Below are positions 62,608-64,000 of a stretch of DNA of 64,000 bases, one piece after another. The position numbers and the translations under genes are program-made. The DNA lies in assembly GCA_963707015.1 (NCBI GenBank), contig CAVPOO010000021.1:62001-126000 (forward strand), in the 5' to 3' direction. The notes under the pieces are model-generated. The model searched no databases, was not told the DNA's origin, and saw only the letters and a list, made by a program, of their open reading frames with translations. This DNA is from CAVPOO01 sp963707015 (lineage in GTDB: Bacteria; Pseudomonadota; Gammaproteobacteria; Thiohalobacterales; Thiohalobacteraceae). Every line of letters begins with the position of its first letter. Positions within the stretch are counted from its first letter, which is position 1.

Positions 62608-64000
62608 GGATTGATCTGTCCCCGCAATGCCTCGATCACATCGAGCGCGACCAGGCCACGTTCGCCATCGCCCGCCGCGGCGTCGGCAGCCGCGCCATGC
62701 ACGTAGACCGCGGCCCGCGCCGCATCCTCCCGGGTCAGGCCCTGCGCCAGCAGCGCGGCGAGTATACCTGTCAGCACGTCCCCCATGCCGCCACTGGCCA
62801 TGCCCGGATTCCCTGTCGGGCAGACCGCAAACTCGTCACCGTTGCACACGAGGGTGCCAGCCCCTTTCAGCACGGCGACTGCCGCGTACTCCTTCACCAG
62901 TGCCGCTACTGCCGCGAACCGATCGCTCTGAACTGCCTCAGACGATCGGCGCAGCAAGCGCGCCGCCTCGCCTGGATGCGGCGTCAGTATCCAGTTGCCC
63001 CGCTGCTGGCGGTGCCTGGCCAGAAGATTCAGGGCATCCGCGTCAACCACCAGAGGCAGGGAGCTGGCCAGCGCCGTTGCAAACATCATCCGTGACCATG
63101 CCGACTGCCCGAGTCCGGGTCCGATCGCCACCACCGTGGCCCGCTCCAACAGTGCCAGCAGATCGTGCGCCGATTTGACGCCGTGGCTCATCAGTTCGGG
63201 GCGGCCACCGGTGATCAGCGCGACGTGTTCGGGCTGCGTCGCGACGCTCACCAGGCCGGCACCGCTGCGGGCTGCGGCCTCGGCCGCCAGGCGCGCGGCG
63301 CCCCCCATACCATGATCCCCGCCAATCACCAGCACGTGACCGTTGGCACCCTTGTGCTGGGTCCGTGGCCGGCGCGGCAGACAATCCGCCACCTGCCCCG
63401 GTCCAAGCAGCCAGCTATCGGTCGTCACCTCCGCATAGATATCCGGCGGAACATCCAGATCGACGAAATCGATGGCCCCTGCGAACTCCGGCCCCTCCCC
63501 GGTGTAGAGCCCGCGCTTGCGCCCGATGAAAGTGACGGTCCGGTCGGCACGCACCGCAACACCCAGCACCGACCCGGTGTCGGCATGCAGACCACTGGGG
63601 ATATCGATGGCAAGCACGGGCGCCGCCTGCGCATTGATCGCCTGTACCGCCTCGCGCCAGGCCCCTTCCACCGGCCTCTCCAGACCGGTGCCGAACAAGG
63701 CATCGATCAGCACGTCGACATCATCGATCGCAGCGTCCGCAGGACAAACGGGAGTCAGTCCGGCCGCCCTGGCGGCTTCGGCCGCGGTGCGGGCATCCCC
63801 TCGAAGACGCTCCCCGTCACCGACCTGCACGATACGCACATCGAGGCCGGCAGCCCGTGCCAGGCGTGCCAGCACAAAGCCATCGCCGCCGTTATTGCCG
63901 ACACCGCAGAAGACCGCAACCCGACGTGCGCCCGGCCACTGCTCCCTCAGCACGCTGAACGCGGCCGCGCCCGCCCGGGACATCAGGGTATAGCCGGGGA
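62598..64000 (-). CDS. nnr: Bifunctional NAD(P)H-hydrate epimerase/dehydratase (partial at window edge)
   Basis: The frame stays open to position 64000, so the N terminus lies outside the window (visible residues begin PGYTLMSRAG). N-terminal epimerase (FCGVGNNGGDGFVLARLA, DIPSGLHADTG) fused to the C-terminal ADP/ATP-dependent dehydratase (VIGGDHGMGGAARLA, LTPHPGEAARLL, NPGMASGGMGDVLTGILAALLAQG). It repairs hydrated NADH and NADPH. Upstream of tsaE with overlapping ends. Confidence 0.94.
   Translation of the reverse strand, partial: PGYTLMSRAGAAAFSVLREQWPGARRVAVFCGVGNNGGDGFVLARLARAAGLDVRIVQVGDGERLRGDARTAAEAARAAGLTPVCPADAAIDDVDVLIDALFGTGLERPVEGAWREAVQAINAQAAPVLAIDIPSGLHADTGSVLGVAVRADRTVTFIGRKRGLYTGEGPEFAGAIDFVDLDVPPDIYAEVTTDSWLLGPGQVADCLPRRPRTQHKGANGHVLVIGGDHGMGGAARLAAEAAARSGAGLVSVATQPEHVALITGGRPELMSHGVKSAHDLLALLERATVVAIGPGLGQSAWSRMMFATALASSLPLVVDADALNLLARHRQQRGNWILTPHPGEAARLLRRSSEAVQSDRFAAVAALVKEYAAVAVLKGAGTLVCNGDEFAVCPTGNPGMASGGMGDVLTGILAALLAQGLTREDAARAAVYVHGAAADAAAGDGERGLVALDVIEALRGQINPCR

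Overview
The window is chromosomal DNA of a GC-rich gammaproteobacterium. Gene order and families point to the Chromatiales/Ectothiorhodospiraceae side of the class; this is an inference, since no rRNA gene is present. Indicators are the block nnr-tsaE-amiC-mutL-miaA-hfq-hflX-hflK-hflC-yjeT-hisZ-purA, the block rnr-rlmB-rpsF-rpsR-DUF2232-rplI-dnaB-alr-radA, the dapA-bamC block facing gcvR-bcp, and use of HisZ. Most of the window is housekeeping DNA. I found no prophage, integrase, transposase, CRISPR array or defence system.

Layout. 1-2810: start of glyA, a histone-deacetylase-family amidohydrolase and a conserved orphan protein. 3037-6419: the translation factor EttA and the periplasmic methionine-sulfoxide repair pair MsrP/MsrQ. 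6676-13507 (minus): purL, an MBL-fold hydrolase, bamC and dapA. 13768-17697 (plus): a GalT-like transferase, gcvR, bcp and a PIN-PhoH ATPase. 17874-22702 (minus): AI-2E/PerM-type permease, a small unknown protein, a LysR regulator and a RelA-type enzyme. 23227-28953: ffh, a second MBL hydrolase, a CcsA-like membrane protein, a CorB/C protein and an FHA-FHA-PilZ protein. 28950-38608 (minus): radA back to rnr. 38728-38814: tRNA-Leu(CAG). 38815-50468: an accessory stretch between two normally close conserved blocks. It holds a decayed acetyltransferase, a frameshifted YbiT-like ABC-F ATPase, two small ORFs, a cold-shock gene, a beta-CASP RNA-processing nuclease homologue, a four-gene sugar ABC importer, a universal stress protein and a DMT permease. 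50469-64000 (minus): purA back to nnr.

The unusual content is mainly non-coding. Four repeat families were found by reading: (1) 7-bp tandem arrays directly at the 3' ends of purL, rlmB and purA; (2) a ~146-bp palindromic element built on CCACGGAA, with two full copies in opposite orientation and a third partial core; (3) a 248-bp MITE-like element with 22-bp terminal inverted repeats (one mismatch) whose CTAG end supplies the yjeT stop codon; (4) a 154-bp MITE-like element with 14-bp inverted ends and a half copy upstream of rpsF.

Other points of note are a RelA-type synthetase (EFDD motif) that keeps every hydrolase-site residue I could check, an FHA-FHA-PilZ protein behind tandem 16-bp repeats, and a +1 frameshift in ybiT lying exactly in a perfect hairpin. 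Functions come from recognised motifs and gene order; no database search was possible.
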